In this document: positions 36,027 to 45,187 of the stretch, in pieces
How positions within the stretch are numbered: position 1 is the stretch's first letter
How the letters are laid out: every line of letters starts with the position of its first letter
Assembly (NCBI GenBank): GCA_016788165.1
Contig: JAEUTH010000042.1
Coordinates: 225,347 to 289,346, forward strand
Origin: Bacteroidia bacterium
GTDB taxonomy: Bacteria; Bacteroidota; Bacteroidia; AKYH767-A; OLB10
Length of the DNA: 64,000 nt
Direction of reading: 5' to 3'
Notes under the pieces: generated by a model
Told to the model about the DNA's origin: nothing
What the model saw: only the letters and a program-made list of their open reading frames with translations
The model's database searches: none
Program-made: the position numbers and the translations under genes

Positions 36027-37151
36027 TTACCAGTCGTTAATGTTTGTATCTACTAAAATACGGCCACAATGTTCGCAAAAAGTAACCTTTTTGCGTTGCC
36101 CTATTTCTAATTGCATTTGGGGTGGAATTTTGTTGAAACAACCGCCACAAGCATCGCGGTGAATTTTAACTACAGCCAAACCATTAATCATGCTTTTACG
36201 CACGCGTTTATAAGCAGTAAGCAAATTGGCATCAATTAATTTTGAGGCTTTTTCAGATTCATCCATCATACGCACTTCCTCTTTTTGTGTTTCGCCAATA
36301 ATTATATCCAACTCATTTTTCTTTTGCTCAAGTACTTGCGAGCGTTCGGCATGTGATGTTTTTAAATCCTCTAACTCCTGATTTTTTATATTTAAGTCGT
36401 AGGTATATTCCTTAACACGTTTTTCTGAAAGTTGAATATCCAATTGCTGATATTCAATTTCTTTCGAAAGCGAATCGTACTCTCTGTTATTTTTAACATT
36501 CATTTGCTGCGATTCGTACTTTTTAATTTGCGCATTGGCATCTTTAACAGCCTGCTTCTTTTTCATTATGGCTTCCTGCTGGTTGTTAATTTCCTCATGT
36601 ATGTTTTCAATCCGTGCATTAATGCCTTCAACCTCATCTTGCAAATCTTGTACTTCCATAGGAAGTTCGCCACGTATTATTCGTATTTCATCAACACGTG
36701 AGTCGAGTTGTTGCATGTAGTATAAGGCTTGCAGTTTTTCTTTTACCCCAAAGTTTTGTTTATCGCTACGGGTAAATGGCTTAAGTTCTTCTTTCGGAAT
36801 TGCTTTTAGTATAGCCGTTGGGTCGTTTTTTAATTTGATGTTTTTTGATACTTTAACCTCAGGTGCTTTTTTAACTGCTTTGGTTTCTTTAACGGTTTCA
36901 ACACCTTTTTTGGCGGCTTTTTTAGTTACTGCTGTTGACATTTTTTTATTTGAGGATTCGTGTTTGGATGCTGATTGCGCTGTTTTTACTTTACTTTTTT
37001 CTATTACTTTACTTTTTGAGGCAGGCTCTGTTTCTTTTATTTTTTTTGTTGCAATGGTTTTTGAGGCTGGCTTATCTTTAGCAGATACACTCTTTTTTAA
37101 TGCGGTTTTGGGCGCATCCTTTTTTGTTGCCGGTGCCTTTTTAGTTGCCAT
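36027..37151 (-). CDS. Zinc-ribbon coiled-coil protein with histone-H1-like N-terminal tail
   Basis: The 374-aa protein has three parts. Residues 1-110 are low-complexity, made almost only of Lys, Ala, Thr, Ser, Val and Glu, with AxKK-type repeats like histone H1 or bacterial H1-like proteins. Residues about 125-320 form a long coiled coil of the CT398/HP0958-like type. The C-terminus is a C4 zinc ribbon with two CxxC pairs (CGGC about 336-339 and CEHC about 358-361). The core family (C4-type zinc ribbon, zf-RING_7) is widely linked to Nif3, and here its ATG overlaps the Nif3 stop by one base. The tail is extra compared with the usual 240-260 aa and suggests nucleic-acid or polyanion binding. 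Confidence 0.85.
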   Translation of the reverse strand: MATKKAPATKKDAPKTALKKSVSAKDKPASKTIATKKIKETEPASKSKVIEKSKVKTAQSASKHESSNKKMSTAVTKKAAKKGVETVKETKAVKKAPEVKVSKNIKLKNDPTAILKAIPKEELKPFTRSDKQNFGVKEKLQALYYMQQLDSRVDEIRIIRGELPMEVQDLQDEVEGINARIENIHEEINNQQEAIMKKKQAVKDANAQIKKYESQQMNVKNNREYDSLSKEIEYQQLDIQLSEKRVKEYTYDLNIKNQELEDLKTSHAERSQVLEQKKNELDIIIGETQKEEVRMMDESEKASKLIDANLLTAYKRVRKSMINGLAVVKIHRDACGGCFNKIPPQMQLEIGQRKKVTFCEHCGRILVDTNINDW

Positions 37152-38248
37152 TACGTAAAGTATTTTACAGGATTGGTATTAACTTTTGACAAATGGAGCG
37201 CGAATGTATTAAATTTTCCCTTTAATAAATCGTAAAGTAATTGTTTGGTGAATTGTTCGCTTTCGTAATGGCCCACATCGGTTATTAAAATTCTGCCATC
37301 GGCATCAAAAAACTGGTGGTATTTAAAATCGGCTGTTACAAATGCCTGGGCTTTTAAGGTTATGGCCCGGGGCAATAAAAAACTGCCGGCACCACCACAT
37401 AAGGCTATTGTACTTATGGGCCGGTTTAATGGCTCAGTATGCCTGATACAAGGTACATTTAGCCGCTCTTTTAATAGTTGTAAAAAGGTCATTTCTTCGA
37501 TGGGTTTGGGCAATTGCGCCAATAAGCCACTACCCAACTGTTGCGTATTATTTATATCAATAATCTGATAAGCAGGGGTTTGGTACGGGTGAGCATTTTT
37601 AAGCGCTGTTTCGGTTTGCTGTTGCAGGTTTGCATTAAAAACAAGTTCAATTTTAGTTTCGGGTTCAATATGGTCGGCTTCAATTTGTCCCACAAAAGGT
37701 TTGGCTCCTGCACGGGCTTTAAATGTACCATGACCCTTTAGATTAAAACTACAATTGCTGTACAAGCCTATACTGCCACATCCTACATCAAATAAGGCAT
37801 CGCGTACGGCTGCTGCATGGCTTTCGGGCACCATAACCTCCAGTTTTTTTAGCGTTTTTTGTAAGGGTAACAACACCTGCACCGGGGTTAAACCCAATAC
37901 CTCGGCTAATTTAAAATTTACACCATGCCAAACATTATCCAAATTGGTGTGTATTGCATACAGTGCTACATCATTTTTTATTGCTTTTATAATGGTACGC
38001 TCTATATAATTATTACCGTTAAGCTTTTTAAGGCCGCTAAACAATATGGGGTGATGCGCTACAACCATATTGCATCCTAAGGCAAGGGCTTCGTCAATAA
38101 CAGTTTCAATACAATCAAGCGATATAAGTACGCCCTTTACTTCTTGATTTAAAAAGCCGGTTAAAAGGCCGGAGTTATCATAGCTCTCTTGCCAGGCTTT
38201 AGGTGCATGGTGTTCTAAAAATGCAACAATGTTTCCTACGGTTTCCAT
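37151..38248 (-). CDS. Nif3-like dinuclear metal centre hexameric protein
   Basis: Starting at the ATG at 38248 gives 365 aa and puts the conserved ESYDNSG block near the N-terminus. An ATG 8 codons upstream is less likely. Metal-site motifs are AHHPILFSGLKKL (about residues 66-78) and DVGHYESEQF (about 330-339). The central insert (about 125-230) is the CutA-like PII-type domain of long Nif3/YqfO proteins. Family function (also called DUF34/NIF3) is unsettled, with GTP cyclohydrolase-like folds and metal insertion proposed. It is coupled to the zinc-ribbon gene by a one-base overlap (TAATG), a widely conserved neighbour. Confidence 0.92.
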   Translation of the reverse strand: METVGNIVAFLEHHAPKAWQESYDNSGLLTGFLNQEVKGVLISLDCIETVIDEALALGCNMVVAHHPILFSGLKKLNGNNYIERTIIKAIKNDVALYAIHTNLDNVWHGVNFKLAEVLGLTPVQVLLPLQKTLKKLEVMVPESHAAAVRDALFDVGCGSIGLYSNCSFNLKGHGTFKARAGAKPFVGQIEADHIEPETKIELVFNANLQQQTETALKNAHPYQTPAYQIIDINNTQQLGSGLLAQLPKPIEEMTFLQLLKERLNVPCIRHTEPLNRPISTIALCGGAGSFLLPRAITLKAQAFVTADFKYHQFFDADGRILITDVGHYESEQFTKQLLYDLLKGKFNTFALHLSKVNTNPVKYFT

Positions 38249-38299
38249 TATACAAAGCTTAAAGGGCTGCAAAATAGCAAAGCAAGCCTACATACGCTG

Positions 38300-38764
38300 T
38301 TATAAATGGCTTACCTCCACTTTACAACCCAGTTTTTGCCCAAGCCCTTTGCCACCCCAATTCATAACAACATGGTGGTTGTACCTAAAAATAAAGGCTA
38401 AAGGAGCCAACAAGTTCATCCACATTTTAGTTGTACGCACTTGCCAATAATAGGTAAGCTTTGTTTGATTGCCGGCCAATTGTTCGAAAACCCATTGTCC
38501 ACTGCCTTCTAACTCGCCTGTGGCTTGTGCTGTAATAAGTTTATGGGTACGTACTTCGGTAATAGTGGCTTTAAATTTTAAAGTATAGGGCAAAATGCTT
38601 TTCCAGGTAAGTACATTTATCTGTCCAACACCACCGGGTTTAAGTTGCTCTACTTTATTTACTCCGGGCCACCATTGCGGCCATTGTTCCACATCATTTA
38701 TGGCTTGCCATACAGGCTCTATACCTGACATTACATGCCAAACGGTGGTAAAACTATATTGCAT
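38300..38764 (-). CDS. SRPBCC (START/polyketide cyclase-like) family protein
   Basis: The chosen ATG at 38764 gives 154 aa beginning MQYSFTTVWHV, and the 25 residues possible upstream look non-conserved. The helix-grip fold is suggested by the N-terminal WQAINDVEQWPQWWPGVNKVE block (about residues 22-42), the strand-rich middle and a long C-terminal helix (about 115-150). SRPBCC proteins bind hydrophobic ligands; no ligand can be named. It lies 51 nt upstream of the Nif3 gene on the same strand. Confidence 0.78.
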   Translation of the reverse strand: MQYSFTTVWHVMSGIEPVWQAINDVEQWPQWWPGVNKVEQLKPGGVGQINVLTWKSILPYTLKFKATITEVRTHKLITAQATGELEGSGQWVFEQLAGNQTKLTYYWQVRTTKMWMNLLAPLAFIFRYNHHVVMNWGGKGLGQKLGCKVEVSHL

Positions 38765-38874
38765 AATGGTTTGTTTAGACGCTAACTTACGGTTTTCGAT
38801 TAAAGTCGGTTTGCAATTAAGGCCATACACCCACATCAATTATAGCAGGTAAAAAACTACTTTTACATCCAACC

Positions 38875-39426
38875 ATGAAAAACCTGACATTTGTTTTATT
38901 GTTATGCATTGCTGCATGCAGTAACGATACCGATGAAATAAACCGCATAACCAATGAGGCAAAATCGCCTACTGAAACAATTAATGGTTTACAAATTTTA
39001 TATAGCGATTCCGGTTTTGTAAAAGCAAGCATGAAAGCAGCAGTAATGAATAGGTACTATAATGACACGCCCTATACGGAATTGCCTAAAGGTGTGGCCA
39101 TGTACTTTTTTGATATTGGGCAAGACACCATAAGCACACTTACAGCTAAGTATGCCATACGTAATGAAATAAACAAAACTATGGAAGCACGAAATGATGT
39201 AATTGTAAAGAATAAAAAAGGCGAAACATTAAATACCGAAAAATTGGTGTGGAACGAAGCCACAGGCAAATTTACAAGCGATGTTTTTGTAAAAATTACT
39301 ACTGCCAGCGAAGTTATAATGGGGCAAGGCTTTGAAGCTAATCAGGATTTTACGCGCTATAGTATTAAAAAACCCAAAGGCAGTATCATAGTAAATAAAT
39401 CCGACTCAACCGCACCTGCATTTTGA
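38875..39426 (+). CDS. lptC: LPS export ABC transporter periplasmic protein LptC
   Basis: The 183-aa protein begins with a short hydrophobic signal ending in a lipobox-like IAAC (Cys15), so it may be a lipoprotein instead of having the N-terminal anchor of E. coli LptC. The single beta-jellyroll (about residues 40-175) has the family pattern: MYFFDIGQDTISTLTAKYAI, TMEARNDVIVKNKKGETLNTEKLVWNEATGKFTSDVFVKI. LptC passes LPS from the LptB2FG transporter to LptA. TACTTTTA 18-25 nt upstream is one base from the -7 consensus. The stop overlaps the next TTG start. Confidence 0.87.
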   Translation: MKNLTFVLLLCIAACSNDTDEINRITNEAKSPTETINGLQILYSDSGFVKASMKAAVMNRYYNDTPYTELPKGVAMYFFDIGQDTISTLTAKYAIRNEINKTMEARNDVIVKNKKGETLNTEKLVWNEATGKFTSDVFVKITTASEVIMGQGFEANQDFTRYSIKKPKGSIIVNKSDSTAPAF

Positions 39427-39611
39427 ACAAATCTAACCTAACCATATTAGCTATAGTTTGGTGCATCCTTACGATTACCGCTGCAGCAATTGGCGTTTAT
39501 CAATTAAATCAACCAACAAAATCAACTTCAATTCTCTATTTTTTTATTGCATTAATTTCATTTGCATTTTCAGTATTCAGATACAAACAACTTAAGAAAT
39601 TTCAGAAATAA
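39423..39611 (+). CDS. Small two-TM membrane protein, unknown
   Basis: This 62-aa protein starts with TTG overlapping the lptC TGA (TTGA, 4-base overlap). It has two hydrophobic helices (about residues 6-26 and 36-53) and a lysine-rich end (RYKQLKKFQK). The tight overlap with lptC and an 11-nt gap to the CNNM gene suggest a real, coupled gene rather than chance. I do not recognise a family. Confidence 0.6.
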   Translation: MNKSNLTILAIVWCILTITAAAIGVYQLNQPTKSTSILYFFIALISFAFSVFRYKQLKKFQK

Positions 39612-39622
39612 TAACAACTGCA

Positions 39623-40894
39623 TTGAACAACCTTTATCTGATTTTAAGCACATTAATTTTTACGGCTTTTTTTGCCGGCATTGAACTCGCTTTTGTTTCC
39701 AGCAATAAATTCAGAATTGAGTTGGATAATGCCCAGGGGCGATTTTCGGCACGCATACTTTCGTTTTTTACCAAGTCGCCTTCGCGTTTTATTATTACCG
39801 CTTTAATAGGTATTAATATTTCATTGGTTATTTATTCTAATAGCATCGAAACAGTGTTAGAGCCTTACGTGCTTACTTATTTGCCGCTTCAATATCACAA
39901 CTCATTTATCATTTTAGCAATAAAAACAATTTTGAGTACAGCCATTATCTTAATAGCAGGCGAGTTTTTGCCCAAAGTGCTTTTCAGAATTAACCCTAAC
40001 CAAAGTCTTAATTTTTTTGCCACCATTTTTTATGTGTTTTATATTCTGTTTTACCCATTGGTGTTTCTCATATTAAAACTTTCGCATTTAATTATGCAAG
40101 TGTTTTTTAAGCTCGATTTTGTTGAAGACAAACCGGTTTTTGGCCGTATTGATTTAGACCATTACATCCATGAACTGAATGTAAAAAGCAATCAAAAAAA
40201 TGAGCTAAACACCGAAATTCAAATGTTTCAGAACGCATTGGATTTTGACCGCCTTAAAGCCCGCGAATGCATGGTGCCCCGTGCCGATATTGTAGCCATT
40301 GATATTAATGCCGACATTGAAACATTGCGCCAACTTTTTGTAAGTACAGGCTTGTCAAAAATTTTAGTGTACCAACAATCTATTGATTACATAGTGGGCT
40401 TCGTTCATTCATTTGATATGTTTAAACAACCCAAAAGCATTAAAAATATGATGCTGCCTATTGCCGTTGTACCCGAAACCATGCCGGCACGCAGTATAAT
40501 GACAACCTTAACCCAGCAACGTAAAAGTGTTTGTGTAGTGGTTGACGAACATGGTGTTACTTCGGGTTTAATTACCGTTGAAGATATTATGGAAGAAATT
40601 TTTGGTGAAATTGATGACGAACATGATATTGAAGAACTTACACTAAAAAAAATAAGTGAGAATGAATATCAGCTTTCGGGCAGGTATGAAATTGATTATT
40701 TGAATACCCATTTAAACCTGCATATACCCGAAGGCGATTATACAACCTTAGGCGGTTTTATTTTTTACCATCATCAGGATATACCAGTAATAAACGAAGT
40801 GATTGAAATAGCGCCCTTTACTATTACTATTGATGAAGTAATTAATAACAGGATTAATTTAGTAACACTAAAAACAGCTTTCCCAGAAACATAA
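39623..40894 (+). CDS. CNNM/hemolysin-C family transporter-like protein (DUF21-CBS-CorC)
   Basis: The 423-aa protein starts with TTG; the next residues NNLYLILSTLIFTAFFAGIELAFVSSNKFR match the usual family start. Its order is a DUF21/CNNM transmembrane domain (about residues 1-180, four segments), a CBS pair (about 200-330; ECMVPRADIVAID and VVVDEHGVTSGLITVEDIMEEIFGEI) and a C-terminal CorC_HlyC domain (about 340-420). Members export or homeostatically control Mg2+/Co2+. The GldE gliding protein of Bacteroidota is of the same architecture, so GldE-like identity is an alternative. Confidence 0.9.
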   Translation: MNNLYLILSTLIFTAFFAGIELAFVSSNKFRIELDNAQGRFSARILSFFTKSPSRFIITALIGINISLVIYSNSIETVLEPYVLTYLPLQYHNSFIILAIKTILSTAIILIAGEFLPKVLFRINPNQSLNFFATIFYVFYILFYPLVFLILKLSHLIMQVFFKLDFVEDKPVFGRIDLDHYIHELNVKSNQKNELNTEIQMFQNALDFDRLKARECMVPRADIVAIDINADIETLRQLFVSTGLSKILVYQQSIDYIVGFVHSFDMFKQPKSIKNMMLPIAVVPETMPARSIMTTLTQQRKSVCVVVDEHGVTSGLITVEDIMEEIFGEIDDEHDIEELTLKKISENEYQLSGRYEIDYLNTHLNLHIPEGDYTTLGGFIFYHHQDIPVINEVIEIAPFTITIDEVINNRINLVTLKTAFPET

Positions 40895-40902
40895 TTTACA
40901 CG

Positions 40903-42360
40903 TTAATTAGTTATGGTTTTGTTGTTTTCAAAATCGTAAAGCGTTTTTCTGCGTAAATCAAAATAAGAACTCCAAAACTGTTGTAAAGAGGCCAGATATT
41001 GCACTTTGGCATTGTCTTTTTCCTGCAAGGCAATGTTTAAATCGGTGATATCAATTTTTCCGATCAAATAACGCTTCATACTAATTTCGTAACGCTTTTG
41101 GGCAATGGTATCGGCACGGGTTGCAATAATTAATTTGGCACGTTGCATACTAAACTGCTTGGCTAGCAACACTACTTCCTGTTCAAAATTTTGTTGGTCT
41201 TGTTCTAAAATAGTACGCGTTAATTCGCGGCTTACTTGTGCTGTTCGTACTTGAGAACGTGTGCGCCCCCAGTCTAAAATGGGTAATTGAAATGATAAGT
41301 TTATGCGCTCCTGTTCTAACGAATTTTTATATACATCGCTAAGCGTACCTGCTGTATTGGTTAAACCGTATGTTGCTACAATATCTGCATTAAAGCCATT
41401 GTTGCCGCGCGCTTGTGCCACATCTCTATCGGCTTCAATGCGCCTGCGTTCAAATTCGACAACAGCTTGCCGGTTTTGACGTGCCTGCATTAAGGCTATA
41501 CTATCGTCAACCACAAAATCGGGAATCAGCGGAGGCTCGACCAGTGTAATGTGTTGCTGGCCTTTGATGTTTAAAAAATTGCGCAAACGCAATTCATGCG
41601 TTTCACGGTCTAATTGTGCTTGCGCAAGGTTGCTACGTGCATTCATGGTGCTTAATTCCATTTGCAACAATTCGTTTTCGGCAATGCGACCTAAGTTATA
41701 TCGGCCTTTGGCTATTTGAAACAGGGTATCGTTGTTGGCCAAGTTTAACGATTCGATGCGTACGCGTATTTCAGCTATCAACAAATTAAAAAAACGCTCC
41801 GATGCCAATACCGAAACAGCTTCTAAATCTTCGGCATATTGCCGTTTCGATTCTTCATATAACAAGGGCTGTATGCGCGCATCCCATTTTAACTGATTAA
41901 ACCGGAATAATGGCTGCCTGAATCCTATTAAAACCGGATTGGATAAATAACTGATATTGGTGGGTGTACTTAATGCATCTAATCTTTGCAAATAGGATGA
42001 GGCAAAAATCTGGCCGCCTGTTGGTCCGATGTTTTGTGATAACGATACTTCTAACGATGATGTTGAAAAAGATTGGTTACGAAATACAATACTGCCATCG
42101 GGTTGTGTAATGGCATTGTTTGATTTATTAAAGTCAGGAATTGTGCCGTTTAAAGCCAACTGTGGCAGGTAATTTGATTTGTAGGTGCGAAACTGCCAAT
42201 ACTTATTTTCTAAAGTGGTTTTGGCAATTTTTGCCTGTGGCGATTGTGCATTTGCCATTTGTATTACATCTTGCAATGTAAAATTTAATGCACCGGTTTG
42301 GGCATTTAGGTAACTATAAGCAAATAAACAAATTATGATAAGCAGGTTTTTGTTATTCAT
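40903..42360 (-). CDS. TolC family outer membrane efflux protein
   Basis: The ATG at 42360 gives 485 aa with a clear signal peptide (NKNLLIIICLFAYSYLNAQ). The 7 residues possible upstream would spoil it. The body has two OEP repeats (about residues 30-240 and 255-475), with long alpha-helical hairpins such as QKRYEISMKRYLIGKIDITDLNIALQEKDNAKV. It forms the outer-membrane duct of a tripartite pump. The ABC-type permease and membrane-fusion protein genes lie directly upstream (52-nt and 25-nt gaps), so the three make one export operon. Confidence 0.9.
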   Translation of the reverse strand: MNNKNLLIIICLFAYSYLNAQTGALNFTLQDVIQMANAQSPQAKIAKTTLENKYWQFRTYKSNYLPQLALNGTIPDFNKSNNAITQPDGSIVFRNQSFSTSSLEVSLSQNIGPTGGQIFASSYLQRLDALSTPTNISYLSNPVLIGFRQPLFRFNQLKWDARIQPLLYEESKRQYAEDLEAVSVLASERFFNLLIAEIRVRIESLNLANNDTLFQIAKGRYNLGRIAENELLQMELSTMNARSNLAQAQLDRETHELRLRNFLNIKGQQHITLVEPPLIPDFVVDDSIALMQARQNRQAVVEFERRRIEADRDVAQARGNNGFNADIVATYGLTNTAGTLSDVYKNSLEQERINLSFQLPILDWGRTRSQVRTAQVSRELTRTILEQDQQNFEQEVVLLAKQFSMQRAKLIIATRADTIAQKRYEISMKRYLIGKIDITDLNIALQEKDNAKVQYLASLQQFWSSYFDLRRKTLYDFENNKTITN

Positions 42361-42411
42361 GATTTTAAGAGCCAAAAACAATAATGGGTTGATAGTGATT
42401 AAAATATAAAA

Positions 42412-43761
42412 CTATTCATGTCTTAATGATTGAATGGGATCTAACATAGCTGCGCGTTTAGCAGGCGTTATGCCAAATATCAATCCGGTAAGTGCGGCAA
42501 CGCCAAATGATATAATTACCGACCAAACCGAAATAATAGTTTGTATTTGTGCAACCTGCCCTATAATTAAACTTAAGGCAATGCCTAATATTATACCGGC
42601 AACACCTCCGGTAATGCTAATTAAAACAGCTTCGTATAAAAATTGTTGCACAATATCAACCTTGGTAGCACCCATTGATAAGCGAATGCCAATTTCTTTA
42701 ATTCGTTCCAACACCGATGCCAGCATAATATTCATGATACCAATACCGCCCACTAACAAGGATATGCCTGCTATTACACCCAACACCACATTAAAAATAT
42801 CTTTTGTGCGTTGCTGTTGTTTAAGCAATAACTCGGGCACCGTAATTTCAAAATCAGTTACTCCGTTATGCCTGCGAAGCAACATCTTACTAAGCACATC
42901 AGCAGTGCCCGTCATTTCTTCCGATTGGTTTACCTGTACAACAACTCTGTCTATCTGATGTAAGGTATTAGATGCCTCATCGTCCGACTCGCCCTCTATT
43001 ACTTCAAAATCGCCACCACCTAAAGCTTCATTGCTAAGTTTACCTCTGTTTTCAACCCGTATTAATATGGTTTGCAAGGGTGCATACACATCCATATTGT
43101 AATCGCGTATGCCTAAGTTTTTTATGTTGCTCCCCGAAATATTTTTTTGCTCCATCACACCAATAACTTTATACCAAATGTTACCACATTTAAAATATTG
43201 ACCAATTGGGTTTTCGGCATTAAAAAATTTAGTGGCTATGGCATTTCCTATAATACAAACCGGGTCGCCATAAATCATATTGTGTTTATTAAAGTTGCCG
43301 CCCTGTTTTATTTGCAAATCAATTATATCGAAATAGGCAGGCATTACACCAACCAATTTGCCACTGCGCGCCAATCCATTACGTACAAAGTTGGTTTCTA
43401 TTACAATTTCGGGGCTTATTTTGGCTATGTTGGGCAGGGTAGTTTCAATTGCTTTAATGTCTTGCAAATTAAGGCCGGGAGAAAACTTCTTTGTTTCTTT
43501 CTTACCGGTTTCTTCTGTAACATTTTCTTCCTTTTGCTGGCTTGCCGGTTTAATTACAATGTTATTTACACCTACCAATTTTATTTGTTCCAATATTTCC
43601 TGCTTGGCGCCATTGCCAATAGCCAACATAGCTATAACGGCTGCAACACCAAAAATAATTCCAAGTGCTGTAAGCAACGATCTGAGTTTGTTATGAAATA
43701 TGGCTTCGTAAGCCAAACTAAAATTAAGAAGTCTGCGTTCGGTTATAAATGGTAATGTCAT
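42412..43761 (-). CDS. MacB-like ABC transporter permease (FtsX/MacB_PCD)
   Basis: The 449-aa protein has one transmembrane helix near the N-terminus (about residues 29-49, RSLLTALGIIFGVAAVIAMLAIG), a large periplasmic MacB_PCD domain (about 55-310), and three C-terminal helices (about 325-435) with the FtsX pattern GGIGIMNIMLASVLERIKEIGIRLSMGA. Unlike MacB there is no fused ATPase domain, and no separate LolD/MacB-type ATPase gene is found in this window, so the ATPase must be encoded elsewhere. A charged linker rich in Glu/Lys (about 75-92) is in the periplasmic domain. Confidence 0.9.
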   Translation of the reverse strand: MTLPFITERRLLNFSLAYEAIFHNKLRSLLTALGIIFGVAAVIAMLAIGNGAKQEILEQIKLVGVNNIVIKPASQQKEENVTEETGKKETKKFSPGLNLQDIKAIETTLPNIAKISPEIVIETNFVRNGLARSGKLVGVMPAYFDIIDLQIKQGGNFNKHNMIYGDPVCIIGNAIATKFFNAENPIGQYFKCGNIWYKVIGVMEQKNISGSNIKNLGIRDYNMDVYAPLQTILIRVENRGKLSNEALGGGDFEVIEGESDDEASNTLHQIDRVVVQVNQSEEMTGTADVLSKMLLRRHNGVTDFEITVPELLLKQQQRTKDIFNVVLGVIAGISLLVGGIGIMNIMLASVLERIKEIGIRLSMGATKVDIVQQFLYEAVLISITGGVAGIILGIALSLIIGQVAQIQTIISVWSVIISFGVAALTGLIFGITPAKRAAMLDPIQSLRHE

Positions 43762-43786
43762 ATTGTTTCAATAAGTTTAAATAACA

Positions 43787-45034
43787 TTACTTGGCAAGCC
43801 TGTTTACACTTTGTTTTTCGGCCGATGCCGGGATATTTAAAAACACCTGATCGCCTGCGGTAATACCTGATAGAATTACAATATTATTTTCATTGCTTAC
43901 ACCGGTACGCACTTGTTGTTTGTTTATACCTAAACTTCCTTTTACATATACATAACTAATACTATCGGTTGTGTGTATTGACTCTAAAGGCACCGAGAGC
44001 ACATTTTTTATTTTACCCAAAACAATTTTATTACTTGTAGTCATAGCAGGCCGAAGGGTAGTATCTTTCATGGTAATCTGTACAATAACTTCAAAAACTT
44101 TACTGTCGTACTTTGCAACCTGCTCGCCTACATTGGCAACTTCGGTTACGGTACCCGTTAGTTTTTTTTCGGGAAATGCATCTAAACTAACTTCAACGGG
44201 CAGGCCCGGTTTTATTTTGCGTATATCAACCTCGTTAATATATGTTTTGCTAATCATCACACTTAAATCGGGCAAGGTTGCAACAATGGGGCTCCAGGCT
44301 TGAATTTGCGTACCGGCTCCTTTTTTCTTGCCATTCCAATCGCGTGCATATATTACCATACCATCATCAGGCGCTACAATACTAAACTGATTCATTAAAT
44401 TTACTAAGTTTTGCAAACGGTTTTGCGTTTGATTTAACGATGCACTTATTTCCTGCATTTTAGCTATGGATTGTTTTTGTTTAAGCACATACGATTTTTC
44501 GCCCTGGTCTAAATTCTTTTGCGTTCTTTCTAAATCTAACTGCGCTTGTCTGATAGTTGCCGGTGGCTCATACACACTTTGTTCAACAACAATTTGTTTT
44601 TCTTTAAGTTGAAATTTTAAGTTTTCCAATTCATCACGCAACTGCCGCAGTGTAAGCGAAGTATCTAGACGAATTTGTTCAAACTGCGATTGTGTTTTTG
44701 TAAGTTCATTTTCGGCTTCGCTAATTTTTGTTGCTATTTCCGACTTATCTAACTCTGCAATAAAATCACCCTTCTTTACCACGCTGCCTTCGGCAACCAA
44801 ATCTTCAATTTTCACCTGATATATACCATTGGTTCGCAAAGCTGCCGGTCCTTCAATCTCTTTACTGTTTTTTGCCTCCAACTCGCCCGATGTTACAACG
44901 GCCATTTCGAAATCGGCCAATTTGGTAGTAACGGTTATGTCTTGCTTATCGCCTATGGTACGTTTGTAAATAGCATAAGCAGCTATGGCGCCCAGTAACA
45001 AAACAATTACTAATATGATTTTAAATTTACTCAT
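43787..45034 (-). CDS. HlyD/RND-type periplasmic adaptor subunit
   Basis: The 415-aa membrane-fusion protein has an N-terminal anchor (about residues 4-23), a biotinyl-lipoyl-like half motif (EDLVAEGSVVKKGDFIAELDKSEI, about 76-99), a long helical hairpin (about 100-210), beta-barrel and membrane-proximal domains. It joins the permease to the TolC partner. It is the first gene of the three-gene minus-strand operon. The cargo is unknown. Macrolides, peptides, lipids and siderophores are all handled by such systems. Confidence 0.9.
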   Translation of the reverse strand: MSKFKIILVIVLLLGAIAAYAIYKRTIGDKQDITVTTKLADFEMAVVTSGELEAKNSKEIEGPAALRTNGIYQVKIEDLVAEGSVVKKGDFIAELDKSEIATKISEAENELTKTQSQFEQIRLDTSLTLRQLRDELENLKFQLKEKQIVVEQSVYEPPATIRQAQLDLERTQKNLDQGEKSYVLKQKQSIAKMQEISASLNQTQNRLQNLVNLMNQFSIVAPDDGMVIYARDWNGKKKGAGTQIQAWSPIVATLPDLSVMISKTYINEVDIRKIKPGLPVEVSLDAFPEKKLTGTVTEVANVGEQVAKYDSKVFEVIVQITMKDTTLRPAMTTSNKIVLGKIKNVLSVPLESIHTTDSISYVYVKGSLGINKQQVRTGVSNENNIVILSGITAGDQVFLNIPASAEKQSVNRLAK

Positions 45035-45160
45035 CGTACGAAGGCGTTTAGTTTAAGTTTTTATATAGCAACTGCATAAATACTTTGAATAGGTATGTAA
45101 TACTGTTACCGGCAAGTTAACTGCAATAACAATTGTAATAACGCCCTAATCAAATAAAAT

Positions 45161-45168
45161 TACATTTG
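45161..45168 (+). promoter_or_regulatory. Bacteroidota -7 box upstream of manC
   Basis: TACATTTG followed by CGCCC, 19 nt before the manC ATG. No TTTG at the -33 distance. Confidence 0.5.
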
Positions 45169-45187
45169 CGCCCTTTATAAAAGTAAT

